DNA of 64,000 nucleotides from Microbispora hainanensis (GTDB lineage Bacteria > Actinomycetota > Actinomycetes > Streptosporangiales > Streptosporangiaceae), in the NCBI RefSeq assembly GCF_036186745.1, contig NZ_CP108086.1, positions 3,844,001 to 3,908,000 on the forward strand, read 5' to 3'. The notes under the pieces are model-generated. The model did not search any database, was not told the DNA's origin, and saw nothing but the letters and a program-made list of their open reading frames with translations. Positions 34,811 through 43,072 of this stretch are shown one piece after another. Numbering within the stretch: the first letter of the stretch is position 1; every line of letters begins with the position of its first letter. The translations under genes and the position numbers were made by a program.

Positions 34811-35959
34811 GTGGGAAACCGCTGTGCCGTCATCGGCGTGGGCCAGACCCGCTACCAGACGAGACGCCGGGACGTGTCGCTCGCCGGGCTGGTGCGCGAG
34901 GCCGCCCTGCGGGCGCTGGAGGACGCCGGCCTGACGTTCGCCGACATCGACGCGGTCGTCATCGGCAAGGCCCCCGACATGTTCGAGGGCGTGATGATGC
35001 CGGAGGCGTACCTGGCCGACGCGCTCGGCGCGGCCGGCAAGCCGGTGACGCGCGTGCACACGGCGGGCTCGGTCGGCGGCTCGACCGCGCTGGTCGGCGC
35101 GTCGCTCGTGCAGGGCGGCGTGCACGGGCGGGTGCTGGTGGTCGCCTTCGAGAAGCAGTCGGAGTCGAACGCCACCTGGGCCCTGACCACGCACCCGCCC
35201 TTCAGCGCCTCCCTGGTCGTGGGGGCGGGCGGCTACTTCGCGCCGCACATCAGGGAGTACATGCGCAGGTCGGGCGCGCCCGGCCACATCGGCACGCTGG
35301 TCGCGGTCAAAGACCGGCTCAACGCGCTGAAGAACCCGTACGCCCACCTGCGCATCCCCGGGATCGACCGGAAGATGGTCGAGTCGACCCCGATGCTGTG
35401 GGAGCCCATCCGCTATCTGGAGACCTGCCCGTCGTCCGACGGCGCCTGCGCGATCGTGCTCGCGGCCGAGGACAAGGTGACCGGCACGCCCGCCTGGATC
35501 CACGGCACGGCGATGCGCTCGGAGCCGCTCATGATGGCCGGCCGCGACGTCGTCAGCCCGAGGGCCGGCCGCGACTGCGCCGCCGACGTCTACCGCCAGG
35601 CCGGGATCACCGACCCGCGCCGGGAGATCGACGTCGCCGAGGTGTACGTGCCGTTCTCCTGGTATGAGCCGATGTGGCTGGAGAACCTCGGCTTCGCGGC
35701 CGAGGGGGAGGGCTGGAAGCTCACCGAGGCCGGGTGCACGGCGCTCGACGGCGACACCCCGTGGAACGCCTCCGGCGGCGTGCTGTCGTCCAACCCGATC
35801 GGCGCGTCCGGCCTCATCCGCTTCGCCGAGGCGGCGCTCCAGGTGCGGGGCATGGCGGGGGAGCACCAGGTCGAGGGGGCACGCCTCGCGCTCGGCCACG
35901 CGTACGGCGGGGGCGCCCAGTTCTTCGCGATGTGGATCGTCGGAAGCCGCAGACCGTGA
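34811..35959 (+). CDS. Thiolase-like protein lacking catalytic cysteines (Ltp3-type)
   Basis: This is a 382-residue thiolase-fold protein. Where classical thiolases have the nucleophilic Cys it has RVHTAGSVGGST, and where they have the C-terminal Cys it has GHAYGGGAQFF. The Asn-x-His-position loop reads AEVYVPFSWYE. Thus neither thiolase cysteine is present, a state also found in steroid aldolases such as Ltp2, which use tyrosines. From size and position it matches Ltp3 (Rv3523). The GTG at 34811 follows AGGAG. It sits between the Ltp4-like gene and the FadD19-like gene, in the same order as in mycobacteria. Confidence 0.85.
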   Translation: MGNRCAVIGVGQTRYQTRRRDVSLAGLVREAALRALEDAGLTFADIDAVVIGKAPDMFEGVMMPEAYLADALGAAGKPVTRVHTAGSVGGSTALVGASLVQGGVHGRVLVVAFEKQSESNATWALTTHPPFSASLVVGAGGYFAPHIREYMRRSGAPGHIGTLVAVKDRLNALKNPYAHLRIPGIDRKMVESTPMLWEPIRYLETCPSSDGACAIVLAAEDKVTGTPAWIHGTAMRSEPLMMAGRDVVSPRAGRDCAADVYRQAGITDPRREIDVAEVYVPFSWYEPMWLENLGFAAEGEGWKLTEAGCTALDGDTPWNASGGVLSSNPIGASGLIRFAEAALQVRGMAGEHQVEGARLALGHAYGGGAQFFAMWIVGSRRP

Positions 35960-35995
35960 GGCAGCTCAGACCCTGACGAGCGGGAGGTCCGCCGG

Positions 35996-37591
35996 ATGGA
36001 GTTCAACCACGCCGATCTCTTCGAGGGGCTCGCCGACGCCATCGGGGACCGCGTCGCGCTGGTCTGCGGCGACGACCGCCCGACGTACGCCGAGCTCGAC
36101 GCCCACGCCAACCGGCTCGCCCACCACCTGGCCGCGCAGGGCGTCGGACGCGGGACGTACGTGGGCATGCAGCTCTACAACGGGGTGGAGTACGTCGCGG
36201 CCCTGCTGGCGACGCTGAAGCTGCGGGCCGTGCCGGTCAACGTCAACTACCGGTACGTCGAGTCCGAGCTGCGCTACCTCTACCAGGACTCCGGCATCGC
36301 GGCCCTGGTGTTCGACGTGGAGTTCGACGACCGCGTCGCGGCCGTGGCCGCGCGGGTCCCCGGGCTGCGCCACCTCGTCGCCGTCGGCGGCCCCTCCGCA
36401 GTGCCGGGCGCGGTGCCGTACGAGGAGGCGGTGGCGGGGCGGCCCGACGGCAGGGACTTCCCGCCCCGGTCCGGCGACGACGTGTACGTCATCTACACCG
36501 GCGGCACGACCGGCATGCCCAAGGGCGTGATGTGGCGGTCGGAGGACCTGTTCTTCGCCTTCGGCGGCGGCAACCCGTACGGCGAGCCGCTGAAGACGCC
36601 CGAGGCGGTGATCGAGCAGGCGCGCGGCGCGGCGTCGCCGGTCGTCATGATGACGGCGGCCCCGCTGATGCACGGCGCGGCCCAGATGGGCACGTTCATC
36701 GCCTGGTGGATGGGCGGCACGATCGTGCACGTCCGCAGGTTCGACGCCGCCGCCGTGCTGCGCGCGATCGAGCGGGAGAAGGTCGTCAGCCTCAACATCA
36801 CCGGCGACGCGATGGCCCGCCCGATCGCCGAGGAGCTGGCCGCCGGGTCCTACGACCTGTCGTCGCTGTTCGTGCTCAGCTCGACCGGGGCGATCCTCAG
36901 CGGGGCCGTGCGCGCCCGGCTGGAGGAGCTGCTGCCCGGCCGGATGATCCTCGACAACTTCGGCTCCACCGAGTCGGGATACACGGCGTCGGGGGTCGAG
37001 GGGTCGTCGCCCGAGTCGGGGTTGCGTTATCGGCCCAACGCCGGCGCCTCCGTGACCGTGCTCGACGAGACGCTGACCCCGGTCGAGCCGGGCTCGGGGC
37101 GGATCGGCACGGTGGCCAGGGCCGGCCGGATCGCCTTCGGCTACCACAACGACCCGGGCAAGACCGCCCGCACCTTCGTGACCGACGCCCACGGCGTGCG
37201 GTGGCTGCTCACCGGCGACCTCGCCACGGTGGAGGAGGACGGCACGATCCGCATCCTCGGCCGCGGATCCCAGTGCATCAACACCGGAGGGGAGAAGGTC
37301 TTCCCCGAGGAGGTCGAGGCGGTGCTCAAGGGGCATCCCGCCGTGTTCGACGCCGTCGTCACCGGCATCCCCGACGACCGCTGGGGGTCGCGGGTCGCGG
37401 CCGTCGTCCAGCCGTACGACGGGACGACGCCGACGGCGCGGCAGCTCGACGCCCACTGCCGCACCCGGCTGTCGGGCTACAAGGTGCCGCGGACCTACGC
37501 GTTCGTCGAGGAGATCGTCCGTTCCCCGGCGGGCAAGGCCGACTACCGGTGGGCCGGTCAGGTGGCCGCCGCGGCGTGTCCGCCGGAGTAG
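35996..37591 (+). CDS. FadD19-like steroid-type acyl-CoA synthetase
   Basis: This 531-residue ANL ligase has VYVIYTGGTTGMPKGVMWRS (P-loop), LDNFGSTESGYTASG and the C-terminal YKVPRTYAFVEEIVRSPAGK with the catalytic lysine. Its N-terminus and the L-R-A-V-P-V-N-V-N-Y-R-Y region are typical of the FadD19/FadD3 group that activates sterol side-chain acids or related cyclic acids. It follows the thiolase by 36 bp with GGGAGG before the ATG, so it is the last gene of the operon. Its final 34 bp overlap the convergent GH-like gene. Side-chain acid as substrate is inference from the neighbourhood. Confidence 0.9.
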   Translation: MEFNHADLFEGLADAIGDRVALVCGDDRPTYAELDAHANRLAHHLAAQGVGRGTYVGMQLYNGVEYVAALLATLKLRAVPVNVNYRYVESELRYLYQDSGIAALVFDVEFDDRVAAVAARVPGLRHLVAVGGPSAVPGAVPYEEAVAGRPDGRDFPPRSGDDVYVIYTGGTTGMPKGVMWRSEDLFFAFGGGNPYGEPLKTPEAVIEQARGAASPVVMMTAAPLMHGAAQMGTFIAWWMGGTIVHVRRFDAAAVLRAIEREKVVSLNITGDAMARPIAEELAAGSYDLSSLFVLSSTGAILSGAVRARLEELLPGRMILDNFGSTESGYTASGVEGSSPESGLRYRPNAGASVTVLDETLTPVEPGSGRIGTVARAGRIAFGYHNDPGKTARTFVTDAHGVRWLLTGDLATVEEDGTIRILGRGSQCINTGGEKVFPEEVEAVLKGHPAVFDAVVTGIPDDRWGSRVAAVVQPYDGTTPTARQLDAHCRTRLSGYKVPRTYAFVEEIVRSPAGKADYRWAGQVAAAACPPE

Positions 37592-38565
37592 GCGGCGGCG
37601 AGGGCGTGGAAGACCTCCTTCGGCTCCCGCCCGCCGTCCTTCAGCAGCCGGACCACGCCGTAGGAGGCCATGTCGAGGTCTGCGCGCGGGTCGGGGTCAT
37701 AGGCCGTGGTGTAGCCGGCGAAGGTGAACCAGAAGGCGCTGTCCACGCCCTCCTCCTCGAACACCGTGAGCAGGTCCCGCAGGTAGCGGACCTGCTCGCC
37801 CTCGTCGCGGCGGTAGTCGCCGTCGAGCCGGGGCGGGGTCGCGGTGTAGTCCACGATGGCCCACGCCATGCCGCCACGTGCGCCCGCTCCCGTGTAGGCG
37901 CACGTGCCGAACTCGGTCACCGCCACCGGCTTGCCGAACCGGAAGCGGGAGCGCAGCTCCTCGCGGTAGGTCGCGGCGTTGCGGTCGTCGCGGTAGGCGT
38001 CCACCGCGACGATGTCGAACGGGCTCCAGTCGACGTCCTCCCACTCGCCCGAGGCGTACGTCACCCGCCCGCCGAAGATCGCGCGGGCGGCCTCGGCGGT
38101 CTCCGCCAGGAAGGGGTTCAGCAGGGTGGGGATCTCGGCGAACCGGGCGTACACCTCGGCGTCCCCCGCGCCGAGCGCCGCCATCCGGTGGAAGAAGGTC
38201 TCCCCGGGCAGGAAGCCGGTGCAGAAGATGCTCATCTCGCATCCGGTCACGAGCACCACCTCCGCGCCGTCGCGCCGCAGCTTCTCGGCCCGCTCGGCGC
38301 ATTCGGCGAAGTACGGCGCGAGCTCCCGCGTCGTCATCTCGCAGGGGAAGGGCGCGAACCACACCTCCAGCCCCGCCTCGGCGGCGTGCCGCGCGGCGAC
38401 GCTGAGCCGTTCGGGGTGCCCGCCGGTGATGCGTACGGCGGTGCAGTGCAGCTCGTCGGCGATGACGCGCATCTCCGCGCGGACCGTCTCCGGGTCGAAC
38501 GTCTCCCGGCTGAGCTGCCCGCCCGGGAGGAAACCGGTGTCGTAGTTGATGCCCCTGCCTCTCAT
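37558..38565 (-). CDS. TIM-barrel glycoside-hydrolase-like protein of unknown specificity
   Basis: This 335-residue protein begins RGINYDTGFLPGGQLSRETF and has the strand-helix rhythm and acidic/aromatic strand ends of a TIM barrel. Candidates for the acid/base pair are the Glu of VTGCEMSIF and the Glu of VAVTEFGTCAYTG; two Glu residues at strand ends is the clan GH-A pattern. There is no signal peptide, so it is cytoplasmic. The ATG at 38565 overlaps the stop of the membrane gene upstream (ATGA), which fixes the start and indicates co-translation. Family members are annotated only as hypothetical or 'abortive infection'-like; I do not assign a substrate. Confidence 0.7.
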   Translation of the reverse strand: MRGRGINYDTGFLPGGQLSRETFDPETVRAEMRVIADELHCTAVRITGGHPERLSVAARHAAEAGLEVWFAPFPCEMTTRELAPYFAECAERAEKLRRDGAEVVLVTGCEMSIFCTGFLPGETFFHRMAALGAGDAEVYARFAEIPTLLNPFLAETAEAARAIFGGRVTYASGEWEDVDWSPFDIVAVDAYRDDRNAATYREELRSRFRFGKPVAVTEFGTCAYTGAGARGGMAWAIVDYTATPPRLDGDYRRDEGEQVRYLRDLLTVFEEEGVDSAFWFTFAGYTTAYDPDPRADLDMASYGVVRLLKDGGREPKEVFHALAAAYSGGHAAAAT

Positions 38566-39320
38566 CGAGCGTCTCCCCGCACCTCGTTGTTGATCATCCA
38601 CATGATCGGCCCGGAGCCGAACGCGCCCGCCACCACGAGTCCCACCGCGAGGGCGGCGATCAGCAGCACGTTGGACAGCCAGACCATGGTGGACACCGGC
38701 AGCGTGAACGCGCCGATCAGCCGGGCCACGCAGTCGGCGAGCAGCGCCGCGCCCCAGATCCCGGTGAAGCGGCGCTCGGCGCGGCGGAACCTCGCGCCGT
38801 TCGCCAGCCGCTCCCAGGCGGCCTCCCGCGCCGCGTTGCCCCGGGTGATGAACGCGCGCATGCCCTGGGTCATCACCGGGCGCGCGGTGAACGCCGTGAG
38901 CATCATGAACAGGCTGATCACGCCGCTGAGGGCGGAGTCCTTGGCGATCATCATGCGGGCGTCGCCGGTGACGAAGCTCAGGGCGATGCCCGCCACGTTG
39001 ACCGCCAGCGTCAGCCCGGCCAGCGCGTTCATCGTGCGGTCGCTGACAATCCCGGCGATCACCCGGACGGCCGGGATCACGCCGCTCACGGCCAGCGCGG
39101 TGACCTCGCTCGTGCCGAGCGCGCCGTGCAGGAGGTAGTAGCAGGCCATCGGCGCGGCGACGTCGATCGCGAGCGGCATCAGCAGGGTCCGGAGGGTGCC
39201 CCGCCGGGGCTTGCCGGCACTCATCGGGGCGGTCGCCGGGCCGGTCACTGGGCCGGTCAGTGGGCCGGTCACTGGGCCGGTCACTGGGCCGGTCACTGGG
39301 GCGGCCAGGGTCTCGGTCAT
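38562..39320 (-). CDS. VC0807-like membrane protein with a VTGP repeat N-terminus
   Basis: This 252-residue integral membrane protein has five or six helices (about 55-75, 80-100, 108-125, 140-160, 205-240). The helix pattern and the D-A-R-M-M-I-A-K-D-S-A-L-S-G segment match the VC0807/intracellular-septation-like family of unknown function. The first 35 residues are repeated P-V-T-G units encoded by a 12-bp repeat and are probably disordered. It is the first gene of a coupled pair with the GH-like protein. The N-terminal extension before M-S-A-G-K-P-R-R-G may not be translated if a downstream ATG is used. Confidence 0.7.
   Translation of the reverse strand: MTETLAAPVTGPVTGPVTGPLTGPVTGPATAPMSAGKPRRGTLRTLLMPLAIDVAAPMACYYLLHGALGTSEVTALAVSGVIPAVRVIAGIVSDRTMNALAGLTLAVNVAGIALSFVTGDARMMIAKDSALSGVISLFMMLTAFTARPVMTQGMRAFITRGNAAREAAWERLANGARFRRAERRFTGIWGAALLADCVARLIGAFTLPVSTMVWLSNVLLIAALAVGLVVAGAFGSGPIMWMINNEVRGDAR
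39241..39300 (-). repeat. Five exact or near-exact copies of a 12-bp unit
   Basis: The unit CCGGTCACTGGG is repeated five times, with one copy changed in one base. It encodes the P-V-T-G repeat at the start of the VC0807-like protein. Confidence 0.95.
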
Positions 39321-39472
39321 CGGGTCCTCCAGGGGGTCTCCGTGTGCGTTAAGCCTCGCGAAAACCGGAGGAGCCCGACAGATTCAGCGATCCCGATTGC
39401 GGCAGTACAAATGTCCTGGGTCTGCCCCGGGTCTGCCCCGGGTCTGTGCTGGGTCTGCCCTCGGGCGGGCTG

Positions 39473-40111
39473 TCAGAGCTTCTTGGCGCCCTCGGTCGCG
39501 AGCGCGGCCACGGCGCCGAGACCGAGGTAGACGACGCCGCTGCCCTGGTCGAGCCGCCGCCGGGCGCGCGCCGAGGAGCGCAGCCGCCCGGCCAGCACCG
39601 CGGCCAGCAGGGCGTACGTGCCGTCGCTGGCCATGCCGAGCGCGACCCACACTGCCCCGAGCACGAGCACCTGCGGGGCCACGGGGCCGCGCGCCGGATC
39701 GACGAACTGCGGCAGGAACGCGAGGTAGAACATGGCCGTCTTGGGGTTCAGCACGTTGACCACGAACCCCTCGCCGAACAGCCGCCGGGGCGAGGCCGGC
39801 TTCACCTCGGTCTCCTCCGCCTCCGTCCGCCGGACGAGCTTGCGGATGCCCAGGTAGAGGAGGTAGGCCGCGCCCAGATACTTCACGACGGCGAACGCTG
39901 TAGCCGAGGCGGCGAGCAGCGCTGTGATCCCGAAGGCCGCGGCGGCGATGTGGACGAGCGACCCGGTGTGGATGCCGACAACGGAGACCAGCCCCGCCGT
40001 ACGGCCCTGGGCCACGCTCCGGGTGACGATGTAGAGCACGGCGGGTCCCGGAACCAGGAGCAACGCCATCGTGGCGGCCGCGAACAGGGCGAGCGTGGGC
40101 AGAGTCGGCAT
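39473..40111 (-). CDS. LysE/RhtB family amino-acid exporter
   Basis: This is a six-helix exporter of 212 aa, the normal length for the family. Helix 1 and the conserved loop are seen as ALLLVPGPAVLYIVTRSVAQGR (P-G-P motif), and the central conserved segment is GFVVNVLNPKTAMFYLAFLPQFVDP, the typical N-P-K-x2-L-F-F/Y block. It probably exports amino acids or derivatives in response to excess. The ATG at 40111 is preferred over one at 40147 because the latter adds a charged, non-family leader. The gene has no obvious operon partner; 82 bp separate it from the aminopeptidase gene upstream. Confidence 0.9.
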   Translation of the reverse strand: MPTLPTLALFAAATMALLLVPGPAVLYIVTRSVAQGRTAGLVSVVGIHTGSLVHIAAAAFGITALLAASATAFAVVKYLGAAYLLYLGIRKLVRRTEAEETEVKPASPRRLFGEGFVVNVLNPKTAMFYLAFLPQFVDPARGPVAPQVLVLGAVWVALGMASDGTYALLAAVLAGRLRSSARARRRLDQGSGVVYLGLGAVAALATEGAKKL

Positions 40112-40193
40112 GTTCGGATGGTAGGGACACCGGCGCCGTCGCGGCACGTCAATTTAGAGCGCCGTCACGGGCAGTGACTCCAGAGCAGTGGAT

Positions 40194-40961
40194 TCACAGC
40201 ACGGTCAGCACGCGAGGGCCGTCCTCGGTGACCGCGATGGTGTGCTCCATGTGGGCGGCCCTGCTGCCGTCCGTGCTGTGCAGCGTCCAGCCGTCGCCCG
40301 CTGTGTGATAACCGTCCCGGCCCCCGGCGATGAACATCGGCTCGATGGCCAGGGTGAGACCATGCCGCAGGGGATAGCCCCGGCCGGGCCGCCCGTGGTT
40401 CGGCACCGACGGGTCCTCGTGCATCCGCCGGCCGATGCCGTGGCCGCCGAAGTCCCTGGGCATGCCATATCCGGCCTCCTTGGCGATCGCGCCGATCGCC
40501 GCCGAGATGTCCCCGATGCGGTTGCCCACGGTCGCGGCGGCGATCCCGGCCTCCAGCGCCCTGCGCGTGGTGTCGACCAGCTCCAGGTCACCGGGGCGCG
40601 GCGTGCCCACGATGAACGTGACGGCGGCGTCGGCCGCCCAGCCGTCCAGCACCGCGCCGGCGTCGACGCCGACCACGTCCCCGTCCCGCAGCCGGTAGCC
40701 GGTCGGGATGCCGTGCACGATCGCGTCGTTGACGGACACGCAGATCACGGCGGGAAACGGGGTCGGCGCGAAGGGCGGCCGATAGCCGAGGAACGGGGAG
40801 CTCGCCCCGGCCTCGCGCAGCACCGCCCGCGCCGTCTCGTCCAGGTCCGTGAGCCGCACCCCGATGGCCGCGGCCTTCCGTACGGCGTCGAGCGTGCGGG
40901 CCACGACCCGCCCCGCCTCCCGCATCGCGTCCAGCGCGGCGTCGCTCTTGATTTCCACCAT
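40194..40961 (-). CDS. map: Methionine aminopeptidase, type I (accessory copy)
   Basis: This M24A metallopeptidase of 255 aa removes the initiator Met. The five metal ligands are visible: Asp in GDVVGVDAG, Asp in WAADAAVTF, His in GGHGIGRRMHED, Glu in LAIEPMF and Glu in HMEHTIAV. The ATG at 40961 has GGAGGG seven bases upstream. The housekeeping map is normally next to adk and infA in the ribosomal region; this copy is next to an XRE regulator in divergent orientation with only 55 bp between the starts. That makes it an accessory, probably regulated, paralogue. Confidence 0.92.
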   Translation of the reverse strand: MVEIKSDAALDAMREAGRVVARTLDAVRKAAAIGVRLTDLDETARAVLREAGASSPFLGYRPPFAPTPFPAVICVSVNDAIVHGIPTGYRLRDGDVVGVDAGAVLDGWAADAAVTFIVGTPRPGDLELVDTTRRALEAGIAAATVGNRIGDISAAIGAIAKEAGYGMPRDFGGHGIGRRMHEDPSVPNHGRPGRGYPLRHGLTLAIEPMFIAGGRDGYHTAGDGWTLHSTDGSRAAHMEHTIAVTEDGPRVLTVL

Positions 40962-40993
40962 GACAATGCCCTCCGGGGGTGGCACCAATAACT

Positions 40994-41003
40994 ATACCGG
41001 TAT
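40994..41003. promoter_or_regulatory. Palindrome between map and the XRE gene
   Basis: ATACCGGTAT is a perfect 10-bp palindrome, flanked by ACT on the left and T-AGT on the right, so symmetry extends with a one-base offset. It lies 33 bp before the map start and 14 bp before the XRE start. This is the likely operator through which the XRE protein represses itself and map. Confidence 0.5.
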
Positions 41004-41016
41004 TAGTATCACGGTC

Positions 41017-41292
41017 ATGGTGAGAGTGCCCCTGACCCCCGAGGAGCGGCAGCGGGGGGAGCGGTTCGGCGTCCTGCTCCGGCAGGCGCGCGGCGAGCGC
41101 AGCATGGTCGAGGTCGCGGCGGCGGCCGGGCTGTCGGCCGAGACGCTGCGCAAGATCGAGACCGGCCGCGCGCCGACCCCGGCCTTCTTCACGGTCGCCG
41201 CGCTCGCCGCCGCACTCGGCCTGTCGCTGGACGAGCTGGCCGCCGCCTGCGCGGAGGGTCCCCAGACCGGCGAGTTCCGCCAGGCCGGCTGA
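41017..41292 (+). CDS. XRE-family HTH regulator, 91 aa
   Basis: This small DNA-binding protein has one Cro/CI-type helix-turn-helix. The five-helix domain spans about residues 10-75; the HTH is MVEVAAAAGLSAETLRKIETGRAPTP, with A-G-L-S as the turn and T-L-R-K-I-E as the recognition helix. There is no effector domain, so it likely acts by simple dimer binding or with another protein. It is divergent from map with a palindrome between the starts. A following array of 12-bp repeats separates it from the next gene. Confidence 0.9.
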   Translation: MVRVPLTPEERQRGERFGVLLRQARGERSMVEVAAAAGLSAETLRKIETGRAPTPAFFTVAALAAALGLSLDELAAACAEGPQTGEFRQAG

Positions 41293-41326
41293 CCCGCGAC
41301 GGCTTGCTCGTCGCGCCTCGCGCGGC

Positions 41327-41386
41327 GGCTTGCTCAGTGGCTTGCTCAGTGGCTTGCTCGGTGGTTTGCTCGGTGGTTTGCTCTGG
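41327..41386. repeat. Five 12-bp repeats in a noncoding gap
   Basis: Five copies of a GGCTTGCTCAGT-type unit lie 35 bp after the XRE stop. I see no open frame with a ribosome-binding site across it, so it is either noncoding or the remnant of a coding tail. The 296-bp gap otherwise has only the leader of the next gene. Confidence 0.9.
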
Positions 41387-41588
41387 CGGCGCTGAATCTT
41401 TCACCGGCCGGGTGTCCGTGTCCGGGGGCGTTTGCCCCAGGTGAACGGCCCGTCGCGGGCCCCTCCGGGTGGCCGCCGGGGCGGCGGTTCCTGTACAGGC
41501 CGCGTGGCAGATCGGACGCTGTGAGCATCGCCGACGATCAACGGCAGCCGGCCCGAGGCGGCCGGTCGGCTCACCACGGAGGTGCCCG

Positions 41589-42119
41589 ATGCGATTCCCC
41601 CACGGCCGGTTACGTCGCCCGGCCGTCCTCGCGGCCGTCGTGGCCGCCGCGTCCGCGGTGACCGGGCTCGTCCCGGGCACGGCCGACGCCGCGCCGCGCG
41701 GATCGGCCGCCGTCGCCCGCCTGCTGCCGAGTGCGGTTCCCACTCCGACGCCGACCCCGACCGTGAGCGCCACGCCGTACGTCATGGTCACACCCGCCCA
41801 GGTGGTCGTGCCCGAAGGAGGCTCGGCGCTCATCTACGTGCGGCTCAGCGACCGGCCGTCGTACGGCTGGGTGACCGTCGACAGCCAGCGGCTGTCCGGC
41901 GACTCGGACCTGTCGATCGGTCCCCGGCTGCTCTTCCCCGCGGACCGGTACAACGAATGGCAGGCGCTCCTCGTCTTCGCCGAGGAGGACGACGACGCGA
42001 CGGACGGCACCGCCACGTTCGAGTCCAAAATCAGTCAGCTGCCGGGCACCGGCGTCGCGGTGTGGAGCGCCAAGGAGCTGGACAACGACGCCGCCACGCC
42101 GTCGCCGGCACCGAGCTGA
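41589..42119 (+). CDS. Secreted protein with a Calx-beta-like domain
   Basis: This 176-residue protein has a signal peptide (residues 1-30, cleavage near A-D-A-A-P) and a Pro-Thr linker TPTPTPT. It then has a beta-sandwich with T-P-A-Q-V-V-V-P-E-G-G-S-A, a segment resembling Calx-beta repeats (V-x-E-G near the start, then a D-x-D-D-x-x-T-D-G-T loop, EEDDDATDGT). The acidic loop may bind calcium. The function is unknown. An ACGGAGG site precedes the ATG. It faces the LysR gene end with a 4-bp gap. Confidence 0.7.
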   Translation: MRFPHGRLRRPAVLAAVVAAASAVTGLVPGTADAAPRGSAAVARLLPSAVPTPTPTPTVSATPYVMVTPAQVVVPEGGSALIYVRLSDRPSYGWVTVDSQRLSGDSDLSIGPRLLFPADRYNEWQALLVFAEEDDDATDGTATFESKISQLPGTGVAVWSAKELDNDAATPSPAPS

Positions 42120-42123
42120 CGGA

Positions 42124-42996
42124 TCATATGATCGCCAGCAAGGCGGCGACCAGGGCCGCGGTGGCGGGCGGGTCGGGCGGCTCGCCGTACGTCGCGGCGT
42201 AGACCCGGCGGTCCGACCCGGGCAGCTCGGACACCCGCACGTCGGGATGGCGGTGGGCCGACAGCGCGAGCCGGGGGAGGATCGCCGTGCCCAGCCCGGC
42301 CGCGACCATGGCCTGCACGGCCACGTAGTCGTCCGTCGTGAACGAGACGCGCGGCGTGAAGCCCGCCTCGGCGCACAGCGCGAGCAGGTGCGCGCGGCAC
42401 CGCTCGCATCCCGTGATCCACGTCCCGTCCGCGTACGCCGCCAGGTCGCCCGCGTCGCCGTACGCCGTGGGAGTGACGAGGAGGCTCGGGTCGTCGAGCA
42501 GGTGGACCAGCCGGACGCCGTCGTCCTCGGGGGCGGTCTCGCCGAAGCGGAAGACCACGGCGACGTCCACCCGGCCGGCCCGCAGCAGGCGCAGTGCCTC
42601 GGGCGGCTCGGCCTCCATCAGCCGCAGGTCGAGCCCCGGATGGTCGCGCGCGAGCCGGGCGGCGGCGGCCGGGACGAACGTGCCGAGGGCGGAGGGGAAC
42701 GCCGCCAGCCGGACGCGTCCGGCGCGCAGCCCGACGTGCGCGGCGAGCTCCGTGGATGCCGCGTCGAGACGGCCGAGGATCTCCGCGCCCCGCTCGGCGA
42801 GCAGGCGGCCCGCCTCGGTGAGGCGGATGCCGCGCCCCACGCGCTGCACCAGCTTCGCGCCCGTCTCCGCCTCAAGCCGGGCGAGGTGGTGGCTCACCGA
42901 GGGCTGCGAGTAGTGCAGCTCCCGCGCCGCGGCGGTCACCGTGCCGGTCCTGGCCACCGCCACGAGGACCCGCAGCCGTACGACGTCGAGCGGCAT
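42124..42996 (-). CDS. LysR-family transcriptional regulator next to the dehydratase gene
   Basis: This 290-residue LysR has the N-terminal HTH (residues 4-62: GTVTAAARELHYSQPSVSHHL) and an effector domain from about 88 to 285. The recognition helix is typical of the family. It is divergent from a threonine-dehydratase-like gene, with 76 bp between the starts, so it probably controls that gene and itself, sensing an amino acid or its product. A 12-bp palindrome GATCATATGATC lies over its stop region at 42122-42133 but is probably chance. Confidence 0.92.
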   Translation of the reverse strand: MPLDVVRLRVLVAVARTGTVTAAARELHYSQPSVSHHLARLEAETGAKLVQRVGRGIRLTEAGRLLAERGAEILGRLDAASTELAAHVGLRAGRVRLAAFPSALGTFVPAAAARLARDHPGLDLRLMEAEPPEALRLLRAGRVDVAVVFRFGETAPEDDGVRLVHLLDDPSLLVTPTAYGDAGDLAAYADGTWITGCERCRAHLLALCAEAGFTPRVSFTTDDYVAVQAMVAAGLGTAILPRLALSAHRHPDVRVSELPGSDRRVYAATYGEPPDPPATAALVAALLAII

Positions 42997-43072
42997 TCAT
43001 CGATCCCGTCTATGGTTTCGCCTGAGAAGTTGAGTTGGACCTATTGTCCTGCGGATGGCCAGGCTGGGGGTC

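Noticed and set aside
42122-42133. GATCATATGATC palindrome at the end of the LysR gene
   Set aside because: It is short, in a 4-bp convergent gap and inside the last codons of a gene. Chance is likely.
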